64,000 bases of DNA from NCBI RefSeq assembly GCF_002975175.1, contig NZ_PCNZ01000020.1:1-64000 (forward strand). Direction: 5' to 3'. The DNA is from Bacillus sp. MYb209 (GTDB lineage: Bacteria > Bacillota > Bacilli > Bacillales > Bacillaceae_G). A program made the translations under genes and the position numbers. The notes under the pieces are model-generated. The model had not been told where the DNA came from. It was given only the letters and a program-made list of their open reading frames with translations, and did not search any database. Below, piece by piece: positions 51,268 through 60,178 of this stretch (its first letter is position 1; the number at the start of each line of letters is the position of its first letter).

Positions 51268-51310
51268 CGATCGGTAATCTTCTACTCTATTAGTGGGGCA
51301 TTACCGATCG
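51268..51310. repeat. Inverted repeat upstream of the GlcU-like gene
   Basis: CGATCGGTAAT and ATTACCGATCG are perfect 11-bp arms with a 21-nt loop, 51 bp before the start codon. No T-run, so more likely an operator or leader structure than a terminator. Confidence 0.6.
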
Positions 51311-51361
51311 TTAGAACGATATGTAATTATATTGGTATAGAAAACCGAAGGGAGTCTTGTA

Positions 51362-52213
51362 ATGGACATTTTATTAGCGCTTCTTCCTGCAATCGCATGG
51401 GGAAACATCTTATTAGTAAGCGTAAAAATGGGCGGTGGTGCATATAGCCAAACGGTAGGTATGACAATCGGTGCTCTATTCTTCGCAACAATTATGTATG
51501 TATTTACTCAACCAACTTTAACAATGACAGTCTTGATTGTTGGCTTTATTTCAGGTTTATTCTGGGCTTTAGGACAAGTAAACCAATTAAAAACAGTTGA
51601 AAAACTAGGTGTTTCAACTACTGTAACTATTTCTACTGGTATGCAACTTGTTGCAACTTCTATCTTTGGAGTTATCGCTTTTCGTGAGTGGACTACTACT
51701 ACAACGATTGTTCTGGGAACGATTGCAATCCTATTAATCGTAGTTGGTGTTGTATTCACATCACTAGATGATAAAGAAAATGCACAGCCACCAGGACAAT
51801 TGAAAAAGGGACTTCTTACTTTAATTGTTTCTACTTTCGGTTATCTTGTATATGTAATTATTATTCGTTGGTATAACATTGATGGTTGGTCTGCTATTTT
51901 ACCACAGGCAGTTGGTATGTTTGTTGGTGCAGTTGTACTGACATCTAAACATAAACCATTTAACAAATATGCAATGCGTAATGCTTTATCTGGTTTACTA
52001 TGGGGAACAGGAAACTTATTCTTACTTCTTTCATTACCACGTGTTGGAGTAGCAACAAGCTTCCCATTATCTCAAACTGGAATCGTTATCTCAACATTCG
52101 GTGCGATTGTCTTCTTAGGTGAAAAGAAAACAAAACGTCAATTGATCTTTATTGCACTAGGTAGTGTTTTAATTATCGGCGGCGCTGTATTGCTTGGTAT
52201 GACAAAAGCATAA
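51362..52213 (+). CDS. glcU: GRP-family sugar uptake protein (GlcU-like)
   Basis: 283 residues, ten membrane helices. Begins MDILLALLPAIAWGNILLVS and contains ALGQVNQLKTVEKLGVSTTV and RVGVATSFPLSQTGIVISTF, typical of the GlcU/RhaT-like family that takes up glucose in Bacillus by facilitated transport. RBS AAGGGAG. Monocistronic with a strong terminator. Confidence 0.9.
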   Translation: MDILLALLPAIAWGNILLVSVKMGGGAYSQTVGMTIGALFFATIMYVFTQPTLTMTVLIVGFISGLFWALGQVNQLKTVEKLGVSTTVTISTGMQLVATSIFGVIAFREWTTTTTIVLGTIAILLIVVGVVFTSLDDKENAQPPGQLKKGLLTLIVSTFGYLVYVIIIRWYNIDGWSAILPQAVGMFVGAVVLTSKHKPFNKYAMRNALSGLLWGTGNLFLLLSLPRVGVATSFPLSQTGIVISTFGAIVFLGEKKTKRQLIFIALGSVLIIGGAVLLGMTKA

Positions 52214-52230
52214 ACTTATAATCTATTAAC

Positions 52231-52264
52231 AAACCCCTGAAGCATATGCGCTTCAGGGGTTTTC
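52231..52264 (+). terminator. Terminator of the GlcU-like gene
   Basis: AACCCCTGAAGC/GCTTCAGGGGTT stem with TTTTC. Confidence 0.8.
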
Positions 52265-52463
52265 TGATTACAATTATTTTCTAAATATAATTATTTATAC
52301 GATCTTGTTTTTTATAATTCCTCTTCCATTCTAGCAAGCCATCGATACACAAAACCTCCCCCCTTACCTATTCCACTTACGATAAGCCTTTTCTTTTTAC
52401 AAAATTCTCTTAAAAATGGTATCGTTTTTTATAACATATTCTCATCAGAAAGGAATAAAGGAT

Positions 52464-53267
52464 ATGCCTAATAAACATCGAATTTTATTTATTGGTGCCG
52501 GTCGTATGGCAGAAGCTATATTTGCCGGACTACTTACAACAAGTAAAGAATACATCGAAGAAATTATTGTTTCCAATCGAAGCAACATAGAAAAATTGAA
52601 GCAATTACAAAATCAATATGATATATCTGTTACAACTGATTGGAAACAACATATTAAATCTGTAGATACAATTGTTTTAGCAATGCCACCTGTCGCACAT
52701 GAACAGCTATTAGCGGAGCTTTCTCCTCTTCTAACTGATCAATTTGTTGTGACAGTTGCTGCTGGAATCGGACCATCTTATCTAGAAGAAAGACTCCCTC
52801 AAGGAATACCTGTTGCTTGGATTATGCCAAATACAGCTGCTGGAATTGGCAAGTCTATCTCCTTATATACGACGGGACATTCTGTAGATGAAACACATCA
52901 AGAAACGTTACAACTTCTTTTAAAAGGCATCGGTACCTCGCAACCTTGTACCGAAGAGGAAGTTCACCAACTTACCGCAGTTACTGGTAGTGCACCTGCT
53001 TTCCTCTATCACTTTGCTGAAGGTTTAATTGAAGCAACGAAAAGCTATGGTATTGATGAGGAAACAGCAAAACACCTTGTTATTCAAATGATTGCTGGCT
53101 CTGCCGCTATGCTCCAGCAAAATCAGGATCCAGCTATGCTCCGCGAACAAGTAACAACACCAGGAGGTTCAACGGCTGAAGGCTTAAAAGTTCTATATGA
53201 AAATAATTTTTTAGGAGTCATTCAACAAGCAGTTGAAGCAACCAATAAAAAAGCTAGGGGGAATTAA
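52464..53267 (+). CDS. proC: Pyrroline-5-carboxylate reductase
   Basis: 267 residues from the ATG at 52464 (AAAGGA 9-10 nt upstream). Rossmann motif [17 protein letters not shown], conserved [11 protein letters not shown] and the C-terminal signature [13 protein letters not shown]. Reduces pyrroline-5-carboxylate to proline using NAD(P)H. Ends 1 bp before the aldo/keto reductase gene, so the two are cotranscribed. Confidence 0.93.
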   Translation: MPNKHRILFIGAGRMAEAIFAGLLTTSKEYIEEIIVSNRSNIEKLKQLQNQYDISVTTDWKQHIKSVDTIVLAMPPVAHEQLLAELSPLLTDQFVVTVAAGIGPSYLEERLPQGIPVAWIMPNTAAGIGKSISLYTTGHSVDETHQETLQLLLKGIGTSQPCTEEEVHQLTAVTGSAPAFLYHFAEGLIEATKSYGIDEETAKHLVIQMIAGSAAMLQQNQDPAMLREQVTTPGGSTAEGLKVLYENNFLGVIQQAVEATNKKARGN

Positions 53268-53268
53268 T

Positions 53269-54102
53269 ATGACTTTAACAAGTTTAAAGGACTATACAAC
53301 ATTACATAACGGCGTGAAAATGCCTTGGTTCGGCTTAGGTGTTTTTAAAGTTGAAGATGGTACAGAAGTAATTGATTCTGTAAAAGCAGCTATAAAAAAT
53401 GGATACCGTAGTATCGATACTGCTGCGATATATAAAAACGAAGAAGGCGTTGGACAGGCAATTCAAGAATCTGGTATTCCTCGTGAAGAGTTATTCATCA
53501 CTTCAAAGGTTTGGAATAGTGATCAAGGTTACGAGTCAACATTACAAGCGTTTGAAACTACATTAGAAAAATTAGGTCTAGAATATTTAGATCTATACTT
53601 AGTACATTGGCCTGTAAAAGGAAAATACACTGAATCATGGAAAGCTTTAGAGCAGCTTTATAAAGATGGTCGTGTTCGTGCTATCGGTGTGAGTAATTTC
53701 CACATTCACCACTTACAAGACGTATTTGAAATTGCTGAAATTAAGCCAATAGTCAACCAAGTGGAATACCACCCTCGCTTAGCACAAGAAGAATTACATG
53801 CTTTCTGTAAAGAACATAACATCCAGCTTGAGGCTTGGTCACCATTAATGCAAGGACAACTACTGGATAATCCAACATTACAAGAAATTGCGACAAAATA
53901 TAATAAATCAACTGCACAAGTTATTTTACGTTGGGATCTACAAAATGAAGTTGTGACAATCCCTAAGTCTATTAAAGAACACCGCATTATTGAAAATGCA
54001 AACATCTTCGACTTTGAATTAAGCTCGGATGATATGAAAGCAATTCAAGCTTTAAATGAAAATCATCGCGTTGGTCCAGATCCAGATAACTTTAACTTCT
54101 AG
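53269..54102 (+). CDS. Aldo/keto reductase (YvgN-like)
   Basis: 277 residues from the ATG at 53269 (AGGGGG upstream). AKR motifs: [21 protein letters not shown] (Asp, Tyr), catalytic Lys in [25 protein letters not shown] (His), and [20 protein letters not shown]-dependent reduction of aldehydes such as methylglyoxal is typical of the close relative YvgN. Cotranscribed with proC. Confidence 0.93.
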   Translation: MTLTSLKDYTTLHNGVKMPWFGLGVFKVEDGTEVIDSVKAAIKNGYRSIDTAAIYKNEEGVGQAIQESGIPREELFITSKVWNSDQGYESTLQAFETTLEKLGLEYLDLYLVHWPVKGKYTESWKALEQLYKDGRVRAIGVSNFHIHHLQDVFEIAEIKPIVNQVEYHPRLAQEELHAFCKEHNIQLEAWSPLMQGQLLDNPTLQEIATKYNKSTAQVILRWDLQNEVVTIPKSIKEHRIIENANIFDFELSSDDMKAIQALNENHRVGPDPDNFNF

Positions 54103-54107
54103 TAGGG

Positions 54108-54138
54108 AAACCACTGCCATATGCAGTGGTTTTTTTTA
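54108..54138 (+). terminator. Terminator of proC-aldo/keto reductase
   Basis: AACCACTGC/GCAGTGGTT stem followed by eight T. Confidence 0.85.
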
Positions 54139-54178
54139 TTTTTAATAAAACTGAAAATTTAAACTATACCCCATTTGA

Positions 54179-54207
54179 TTGACACTTCATTATCTAAGGT
54201 GTAAGAT
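54179..54207 (+). promoter_or_regulatory. Promoter of the SAM-riboswitch/OppA unit
   Basis: TTGACA (54179-54184) and TAAGAT (54202-54207) with 17-nt spacing, a sigma-A type promoter 54 nt before the riboswitch. Confidence 0.7.
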
Positions 54208-54260
54208 TTTGAATTATCAAAGAAACGCAAAAATTAATAAAATTCATTTGTTTACTCATT

Positions 54261-54441
54261 GTATCAAGAGAGGTGGAGGGACTGGCCCTTTGAAACCTCG
54301 GCAGCAGGTTCATTTTGAATACTGTGCCACTTCCTGCAAGCTTTATGCTTGAAAGATAGAATGAGGGACTTCGTTTATATACGGGTGCATAACTTGTACG
54401 TAAAAATCCCTCTTTCTCAATACGAAAAGAGGGATTTTTTA
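54261..54441 (+). promoter_or_regulatory. SAM-I (S-box) riboswitch with terminator
   Basis: The S-box core AGAGGTGGAGGGACTGGCCC, then GAAACCTCGGCAGC, GGTGCC-like TGTGCCAC-TTCCTGC and GAAAGAT is present (54267-54356). The terminator AAATCCCTCTTTC/GAAAAGAGGGATTT with T-run is at 54404-54438. GAGGGA at 54363-54368 can pair with the left terminator arm (TCCCTC) as antiterminator. High SAM should terminate transcription before the OppA-like gene. Confidence 0.93.
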
Positions 54442-54497
54442 TTTTTCATTGCCCTCATCATCATCCAATCTTATTAACTATTTAGGAGGAAAATCAA

Positions 54498-56138
54498 ATG
54501 AAAAAGAAGTTTGTACCCAGTATTGCATCAGTTGTAGGAGTAAGTATTTTATTATCTGGTTGCGGTAGTTATAAAAACGAAGCGAGCGGAGCAAATGCAA
54601 AAGATGAGGCACCTAGTAAGCAAGTTTTAAACTTATCTTCACCTACTGAGATTCGAACAATGGATACGGCTCGTGCTACAGATACTGATTCTGGTCAAGT
54701 AATGAGAAACGTATTTGAGGGTTTATACAATCTTGGCGAGGGTAATAAACCTGTTCCTGGTGTCACAAAGTCTCATGAAGTGAGTAGCGATAAAACGAAA
54801 TACACATTCCATTTACGAGATTCAAAATGGTCGAACGGCACACCTGTAACAGCGAAAGATTTTGTCTTCGCTTGGCAAAGAGCTGTTGATCCAGCAACAG
54901 CCTCTGAATATGCTTTTTTATTCTTTGATATTAAAAACGCTAAAAAAATTAACAGTAAAGAGCTTCCAGCCGATCAACTTGGTGTAAAAGCAATTGATGA
55001 CCATACGTTTGAGGTAGAACTAGAGCGTCCTGTTCCATACTTTATTAGCTTAACGGCGTTCCCAACATTTCTACCAATCAACGAGGAATTTTTTAAAGCA
55101 CAAGGTGATAAGTACGCTTTAGAAGATAACAAAATCTTGTACAACGGAGCTTTTACACTAAACGATTGGAAGCATGAACAAAGCTTTAAATTCAAGAAAA
55201 ACCCTACCTATTGGGATAAAGATAATGTCAAACTCGAAGAAATCAATTTCAACGTTGTAAAAGAGAAATCAACGGAAGTAAATTTATTTGAATCAAAACA
55301 ATTAGACCGTATAAAATTAACATCTGATTTCGTTGATAAGTATAAAAAAGATGGGAACTTTAAAGAACGTCCAAATGTAGGCGTACAATTTTTACGTATG
55401 AACCAACAAAACAAAGTGCTGCAAAACGTATCTGTACGCCAAGCCATCGATAAAGCAATTGATCAAAAATCCTTTGTAAATACGCTATTGAATGATGGCT
55501 CTACACCAGCGTACAGTCTCATTCCGAAAAAATTTGCGAAAGGGCCAGATGGAACAGACTTCCGCTCTGCGAACGGTGACTTAACGAAAACAGATACAAA
55601 ATCCGCAAAGGAATTATGGAAAAAGGCAAAACAAGAACTTAGTTCTGAAAAAATAACATTAGAACTATTAACAAGTGACGGTGACCTTGAGAAGAAAACA
55701 GGAGAATTTTTAAAAGAACAACTAGAAAAGAACCTAGATGGCTTAACAATTAATATAAAACCTCAGCCACGTAAGCAGCAGGTTTCATTATTATTAAAAG
55801 GTGAATATGAAATTGGAATTGACGGTTGGAGCCCTGACTTTGCTGATCCAATTACATTCCTTGAACTATTTACGACGAATAACCCTTACAACTTAGATCA
55901 TTACTCTAATAAAGAGTTTGATGACACAATTGAAAAAGTTAAAACTACCTTGGCTGGTGATGAAAAAGCTCGCTGGGAGGCGTTACTAGCATCAGAGAAA
56001 ATATTATTTAAGGACTCTGTTATCGCTCCTCTTTACCAAAAAGGAGAATCTTATCTAGAGCGTTCTTATGTAAAAGGAATTGTGCAAGTTGACTTTGCAG
56101 GCCAGTTAAACTTCAAGTGGGCAAAAATCGAAAATTAG
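54498..56138 (+). CDS. OppA-family peptide-binding lipoprotein under SAM-riboswitch control
   Basis: 546 residues. Lipoprotein signal MKKKFVPSIASVVGVSILLS then GCG lipobox. SBP_bac_5 features: LNLSSPTEIRTMDTARATDT, KYTFHLRDSKWSNGTPVTA, DFVFAWQRAVDPATASEYAF, and GIDGWSPDFADPITFLELF. It binds peptides for import by an Opp system encoded elsewhere. The riboswitch suggests uptake of methionine-containing peptides when SAM is low. RBS AGGAGG. Confidence 0.93.
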   Translation: MKKKFVPSIASVVGVSILLSGCGSYKNEASGANAKDEAPSKQVLNLSSPTEIRTMDTARATDTDSGQVMRNVFEGLYNLGEGNKPVPGVTKSHEVSSDKTKYTFHLRDSKWSNGTPVTAKDFVFAWQRAVDPATASEYAFLFFDIKNAKKINSKELPADQLGVKAIDDHTFEVELERPVPYFISLTAFPTFLPINEEFFKAQGDKYALEDNKILYNGAFTLNDWKHEQSFKFKKNPTYWDKDNVKLEEINFNVVKEKSTEVNLFESKQLDRIKLTSDFVDKYKKDGNFKERPNVGVQFLRMNQQNKVLQNVSVRQAIDKAIDQKSFVNTLLNDGSTPAYSLIPKKFAKGPDGTDFRSANGDLTKTDTKSAKELWKKAKQELSSEKITLELLTSDGDLEKKTGEFLKEQLEKNLDGLTINIKPQPRKQQVSLLLKGEYEIGIDGWSPDFADPITFLELFTTNNPYNLDHYSNKEFDDTIEKVKTTLAGDEKARWEALLASEKILFKDSVIAPLYQKGESYLERSYVKGIVQVDFAGQLNFKWAKIEN

Positions 56139-56142
56139 ATTA

Positions 56143-56186
56143 ATAGAAACAGATTCCCCGATACAAGGAAATCTGTTTCTTAATAT
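56143..56186 (+). terminator. Terminator of the OppA-like gene
   Basis: AGAAACAGAT/ATCTGTTTCT stem followed by a weak T-containing tail. Confidence 0.6.
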
Positions 56187-56470
56187 ATTATTTTAAGAAA
56201 TTAATACTCTGTTTTTTATTATTGACATATAGTTCTTTCCAGTGTTAATATTCTAAATAATCAAAGAAACGAAATATTTTACCACCAAAATGTAATGTCT
56301 ACTAAGTTGAAACATATAACGACAGATTATAGTTCAACATGTATATACATATAGAACACCTGATTACCTATATACACATATTTATAATATGTTTTCTCTT
56401 CTTCTATAGCTACACTTCAAGACATGGACATTATGACGTTACGAACAACACATTTAGGGAGGAAAGAACA
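56187..56470 (+). other. Leader of the decayed OppA copy: duplicated promoter, no riboswitch
   Basis: ATTGACA near 56222 with TTAATA 17 nt on, then AATCAAAGAAACGAAA, aligns with the promoter region of the intact copy (TATCAAAGAAACGCAA at 54217). The S-box core that should follow is absent. The rest is AT-rich with no gene; a good RBS (GGGAGGAAAG) precedes the pseudogene. Confidence 0.6.
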
Positions 56471-58110
56471 ATGAAAAAAAAGTTGTACCTGTTGTTGCAT
56501 CAGTTTTAGGGGCGAGTCTACTACTAACTGCTTGCGGGGGAAATAAAGATAATGCAAGCGGAGCGAAAGCAAACGATAAAGCACCTGATAAACAGGCAAT
56601 TAACTTGTCATTTGCTTCAGAAATTCCAACAATGGATGTCGCAAAAGCAACAGATGGGGAATCCATGAATGTAATGCGAAATGTTTTTGAAGGCTTATAT
56701 GCAATAGGAGAAGATAATAAACCTATTCCTGGTGTTGCTGAGTCGGTTGACGTTAGTCCCGATTAAACAAAATATACATTCCATCTTCGTGATTCAAAAT
56801 GGTCAAATGGTACTCCTGTTACAGCAAAAGACTTTGTCTTCGCTTGGCAACGTGCCGTAAATCCTGATACAGCAGCTGAATATGCATTCTTATTCTTCGA
56901 CATACAGAATGCGAAACAAATAAATCAAAAACAATTACCGGTTGATCAATTAGGCGTCAAAGCTCTTGATGACAAAACTTTAGAAGTACAACTAGACCGT
57001 CCTGTTCCCTACTACTTAAGCTTAACGACATTTGCAACATTCTTACCAATTAATGAAGAGTATTTAAAATCTCAAGGTGATAAATACGGTTTAGAAACAA
57101 AGCATTTAATTTACAACGGGGCTTTCACGTTAGATAACTGGAAACATGAACAAAGCTTCCAATTGAAGAAGAACCCTAACTATTGGGATGCTAAAACTGT
57201 AAAACTAGAAGAAATCAACTTTAATGTCGTTAAAGATAAGTCTACAGAAGTTAACTTATATGATTCAGGACAAATTGATCGTGTTGCTTTAACTGCGGAG
57301 TTTGTTGATAAATATAAGGGTGATCCAAACTTCAAGGAACGCGCTGAAGTCGGCATTCAATTCTTACGACTAAATCAAAAAAATGCAACATTAAAAAATC
57401 AACATGCACGCCTCGCTATTAACGGAGCAATGAATAAAAAAGCATACGTAGAAACAATTTTAAATAACGGTGCTGTCCCAGCTGAAGGAATGGTTCCTGC
57501 GAAATTCGCAAAAAGTCCAGAAGGCAACGACTTCCGTAAAGAAAACGGAAATCTAGTCAAAGATGATGTGAAATCTGCAAAAGAAAACTGGAAAAAAGCG
57601 AAACAAGAACTTGGTACTGACAAAGTAACAATTGAACTATTAACAAGTGATAATGCTTTAGCTAAAAAGACTGGTGAATATTTAAAAGGTGAACTAGAAA
57701 AGAATCTAGATGGATTAACAGTGAACTTAAAGCCTCAACCACGTAAGCAACAATTAAAACTACTATTAAGTGGTGATTACGAAATCGGAATCGATGGCTG
57801 GGGCCCTGACTTCGCGGATCCTATTACATTCTTAGATCTATTCACAACAGATAGTGCTTATAACTTCGATAAATACTCTAACAAAGAGTACGACGAGCTT
57901 ATTCGTAAAGTAAAAACTGATTTAGCTGGTGATGAAAAAGGTCGCTGGGAAGCAATGAAGCAAGCTGAAAAAATCTTATTACAAGATGGCGCTGTCGCTC
58001 CTTTATACCAACAAGGTCGCTCTTACTTACAACGCGGATTTATTAAAGGACTTGTAACAACTGACTTTGGCGGTGAATTTAACTACAAGTGGACAGAAGT
58101 TGCAAAATAA
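56471..58110 (+). pseudogene. Decayed tandem copy of the OppA-like gene (frameshift and nonsense)
   Basis: Closely related to the intact copy along its whole length. Two lesions: the A-run after the start codon has eight A where nine would keep frame, so translation from the ATG at 56471 stops after 12 codons; and a lysine AAA codon in the DKTKY segment is TAA at 56764-56766. Outside these the frame is open from 56482 to 58110. A product of 315 residues could in theory start at 57163, without the signal or the N-terminal domain. Most likely nonfunctional. Confidence 0.9.
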
Positions 58111-58120
58111 TAAGTACTAA

Positions 58121-58154
58121 TAAAAAAGTATCCTTCGTGGGATACCTTTTTTAC
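58121..58154. terminator. Bidirectional terminator
   Basis: AAAAAAGTATCC/GGATACCTTTTTT stem between the OppA pseudogene (+) and the small membrane protein gene (-). Confidence 0.8.
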
Positions 58155-58155
58155 T

Positions 58156-58398
58156 TTATACTTCTTTAACTACAGAGCTTCTTCCCTTTACCATTCCTTT
58201 TATAACTATAGCGATTCCCGCTACCAATTGTGTAACTGAAATAATAAACAATAACGAAATAATATTTTTCTCTAAATTAACTCCGCTAAATATTATTGTA
58301 TAATAACCATTCGCTGCGTATGTTGCGGGAAATAATCTCGAATACAGTGATAAACATTTGTATGTTAATGAAAGAAATGCGAAGAAGACTATCGTCAA
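58156..58398 (-). CDS. Small membrane protein of unknown function, TTG start
   Basis: 80 residues, three possible hydrophobic segments (TIVFFAFLSLTYKCLSL, GYYTIIFSGV, IISLLFIISVTQLVAGIAIVIKG). Start TTG overlaps the stop codon of the preceding gene (TTGA) with AAGAGG upstream. It could instead be the second half of a protein split from 58395-58586, as the two together look like a 4-helix protein. Confidence 0.55.
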   Translation of the reverse strand: MTIVFFAFLSLTYKCLSLYSRLFPATYAANGYYTIIFSGVNLEKNIISLLFIISVTQLVAGIAIVIKGMVKGRSSVVKEV

Positions 58399-58586
58399 TA
58401 ATCCTCTTTCCCTTCTTTTTGTATTGAACTAAAACTCATAATAAATATAATCATAAACATCAAATATGTTCTCCACGTCAACGAAGGTATATGTCCTGAC
58501 CAAAGATAACTAATTAAATAATTGATTCCCATAATACCCGAAGATACTACTAGACTAACACTTATTAGTTTTACATATTTGAGCAT
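58395..58586 (-). CDS. Small membrane protein of unknown function
   Basis: 63 residues, two helices (LISVSLVVSSGIMGINYLIS and WRTYLMFMIIFIMSFS) and a charged end. Begins 18 bp after the AraC-type gene with AAGGAG as RBS, so it is probably in that operon. See the next gene for the possible split. Confidence 0.6.
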   Translation of the reverse strand: MLKYVKLISVSLVVSSGIMGINYLISYLWSGHIPSLTWRTYLMFMIIFIMSFSSIQKEGKEDY

Positions 58587-58604
58587 ATCTTTTCTCCTTA
58601 CCTT

Positions 58605-59504
58605 TTATTTTTCTACTTCTTCAAATTGCAAATTCACAGGTTCTTCTAAGAGTGTTTCATAAAAATTTTCTGCCAAATCTGTTGAAGGAATTTTTTCATC
58701 CACTTCATCAAATCGAATACTATCTAGCCAGACACAACCTTCTCCTGATAATAAAACACCAAATGCAATACCAAGTGCTTCTTCTTTTATATCTAGTACA
58801 ACCGAGTACGATTGCCAGTTATTCGTATTTTTAATTGGACGATTTTGCATGTTATCCATAGCAATAGGCTCTGTATCTTTTCCGTCTACTCGCATCCACA
58901 ATCCTGCCCAATCTTTTACATTCTCACTCTTAATGAATGCTGTTAAACGTAATCTCTTACCTACATATTTATCCGCTCGGAACATTTGCATTAATGTCGA
59001 AAAGCCTCCATGCGTAACGTTCTCTTTCGCTTTTATATATGCAGATACTTTTCCTTGATGAACAACTTCGTAATCTAAACCCATCTCATATTCAGCAGGA
59101 TGACTTCCGCTTAATACCCATCCTTTTGGTATACCTTTTTCCATTGAAACACCCTCTCTTTCTATATAAAATGACTGGAAATACTTTCGATATTTTTTTG
59201 GTGGTAATTGAAACATTCTTTTAAAAGCTCTAGTAAATGCCTCTTGTGAGGAAAAACCATATTGCACTGCAATATCAATGACTGCTCTTTCAGTCGACAC
59301 TAAAGCTTGTGCAGCATGAGTTAATCTTCTCTTACGAACATAATCCGTTACACTCATCCCGATATAACTTTGAAAAATACGATGAAAATGGTACATCGAT
59401 ACTGCACTGTGAAATGCCACTCTTTCTGTTGTAAGCTCTTCATGCAAATGATTCTCTACATATTCGATTGCTTTTTTTATCATCTCTTTATATTCTTCAT
59501 GCAT
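58605..59504 (-). CDS. AraC-family regulator with C-terminal ligand-like domain
   Basis: 299 residues. N-terminal AraC HTH pair (ELTTERVAFHSAVSMYHFHR and AVIDIAVQYGFSSQEAFTRAFKR) ending near residue 110, then a roughly 185-residue domain with beta pattern (GGFSTLMQMFRADKYVGKRL, SVVLDIKEEALGIAFGVLLSG) resembling carbohydrate-binding or effector domains. First gene of an operon with two small membrane proteins. Confidence 0.9.
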   Translation of the reverse strand: MHEEYKEMIKKAIEYVENHLHEELTTERVAFHSAVSMYHFHRIFQSYIGMSVTDYVRKRRLTHAAQALVSTERAVIDIAVQYGFSSQEAFTRAFKRMFQLPPKKYRKYFQSFYIEREGVSMEKGIPKGWVLSGSHPAEYEMGLDYEVVHQGKVSAYIKAKENVTHGGFSTLMQMFRADKYVGKRLRLTAFIKSENVKDWAGLWMRVDGKDTEPIAMDNMQNRPIKNTNNWQSYSVVLDIKEEALGIAFGVLLSGEGCVWLDSIRFDEVDEKIPSTDLAENFYETLLEEPVNLQFEEVEK

Positions 59505-59674
59505 TTCAGTACCTCCTCACAACTTCAATTTACCATATACATACAAATCCTTTTTGATTTAAATTGCGGATTAATCCTTGAAGCTATAAGAAAATAATTT
59601 ATTTTCAACACATACATAATTACATGAAATTGGGAAAAACTTGTATAGAACGAAGTTACCTTAAGGAGGAATTT

Positions 59675-60145
59675 ATGATGAGAATTTTACTATCAGCTTT
59701 ATTAGCTCTTATGCTAGTACCTGCATTAACAGGATGCAAAGCTCCTGCAAAAGAAGATGCAACTTCTAATAAAAAGACAACTGAAGAAGCAAAAAATGAG
59801 GCTCCTGCAGATTTAAAACTAAACTTTAATGAATTTGATTTAAAAGCAGACTATCAAGATACGAAGAAAGACTACGAAGCTGATTATAAAAATGTAGCAG
59901 CGGATAAGAAAATGGAAGCAAAAATTGAAGACCATAAAACAGATGTAAAGTTCACAGGTGACGAGGCTGTTACAAAGTTAAGCCCTCTTCTACAAGAATT
60001 AAAATTTGATAAAAACACACCAGATCAAGAAGTAATTGATCAAGTAGTAAATGTATTCAAACTTGATAAAGACTATCAAAAATTCGCTTTAGAAGTTGTC
60101 TTCTCTGACGGAACGAAAAAAGAATATAAAAGAGAAATAAAATAA
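59675..60145 (+). CDS. YusW-like lipoprotein
   Basis: 156 residues from the ATG at 59675 (AAGGAGG upstream). Lipoprotein signal MMRILLSALLALMLVPALTG with Cys next. The rest is charged, with two similar segments (NFNEFDLKADYQDTKKDYEADY and LKFDKNTPDQEVIDQVVNVF), as in YusW-type proteins of unknown function. Monocistronic. Confidence 0.8.
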   Translation: MMRILLSALLALMLVPALTGCKAPAKEDATSNKKTTEEAKNEAPADLKLNFNEFDLKADYQDTKKDYEADYKNVAADKKMEAKIEDHKTDVKFTGDEAVTKLSPLLQELKFDKNTPDQEVIDQVVNVFKLDKDYQKFALEVVFSDGTKKEYKREIK

Positions 60146-60178
60146 AGAAGTAGGCGGTTGCCTACTTCTTTATTTTTT
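60142..60178. terminator. Bidirectional terminator
   Basis: AATAAAGAAGTAGGC/GCCTACTTCTTTATT stem between convergent genes. Confidence 0.85.

Noticed and set aside
57163-58110. 315-codon OppA fragment as an independent gene
   Set aside because: It is the in-frame 3' part of the pseudogene and lacks an RBS and signal peptide.
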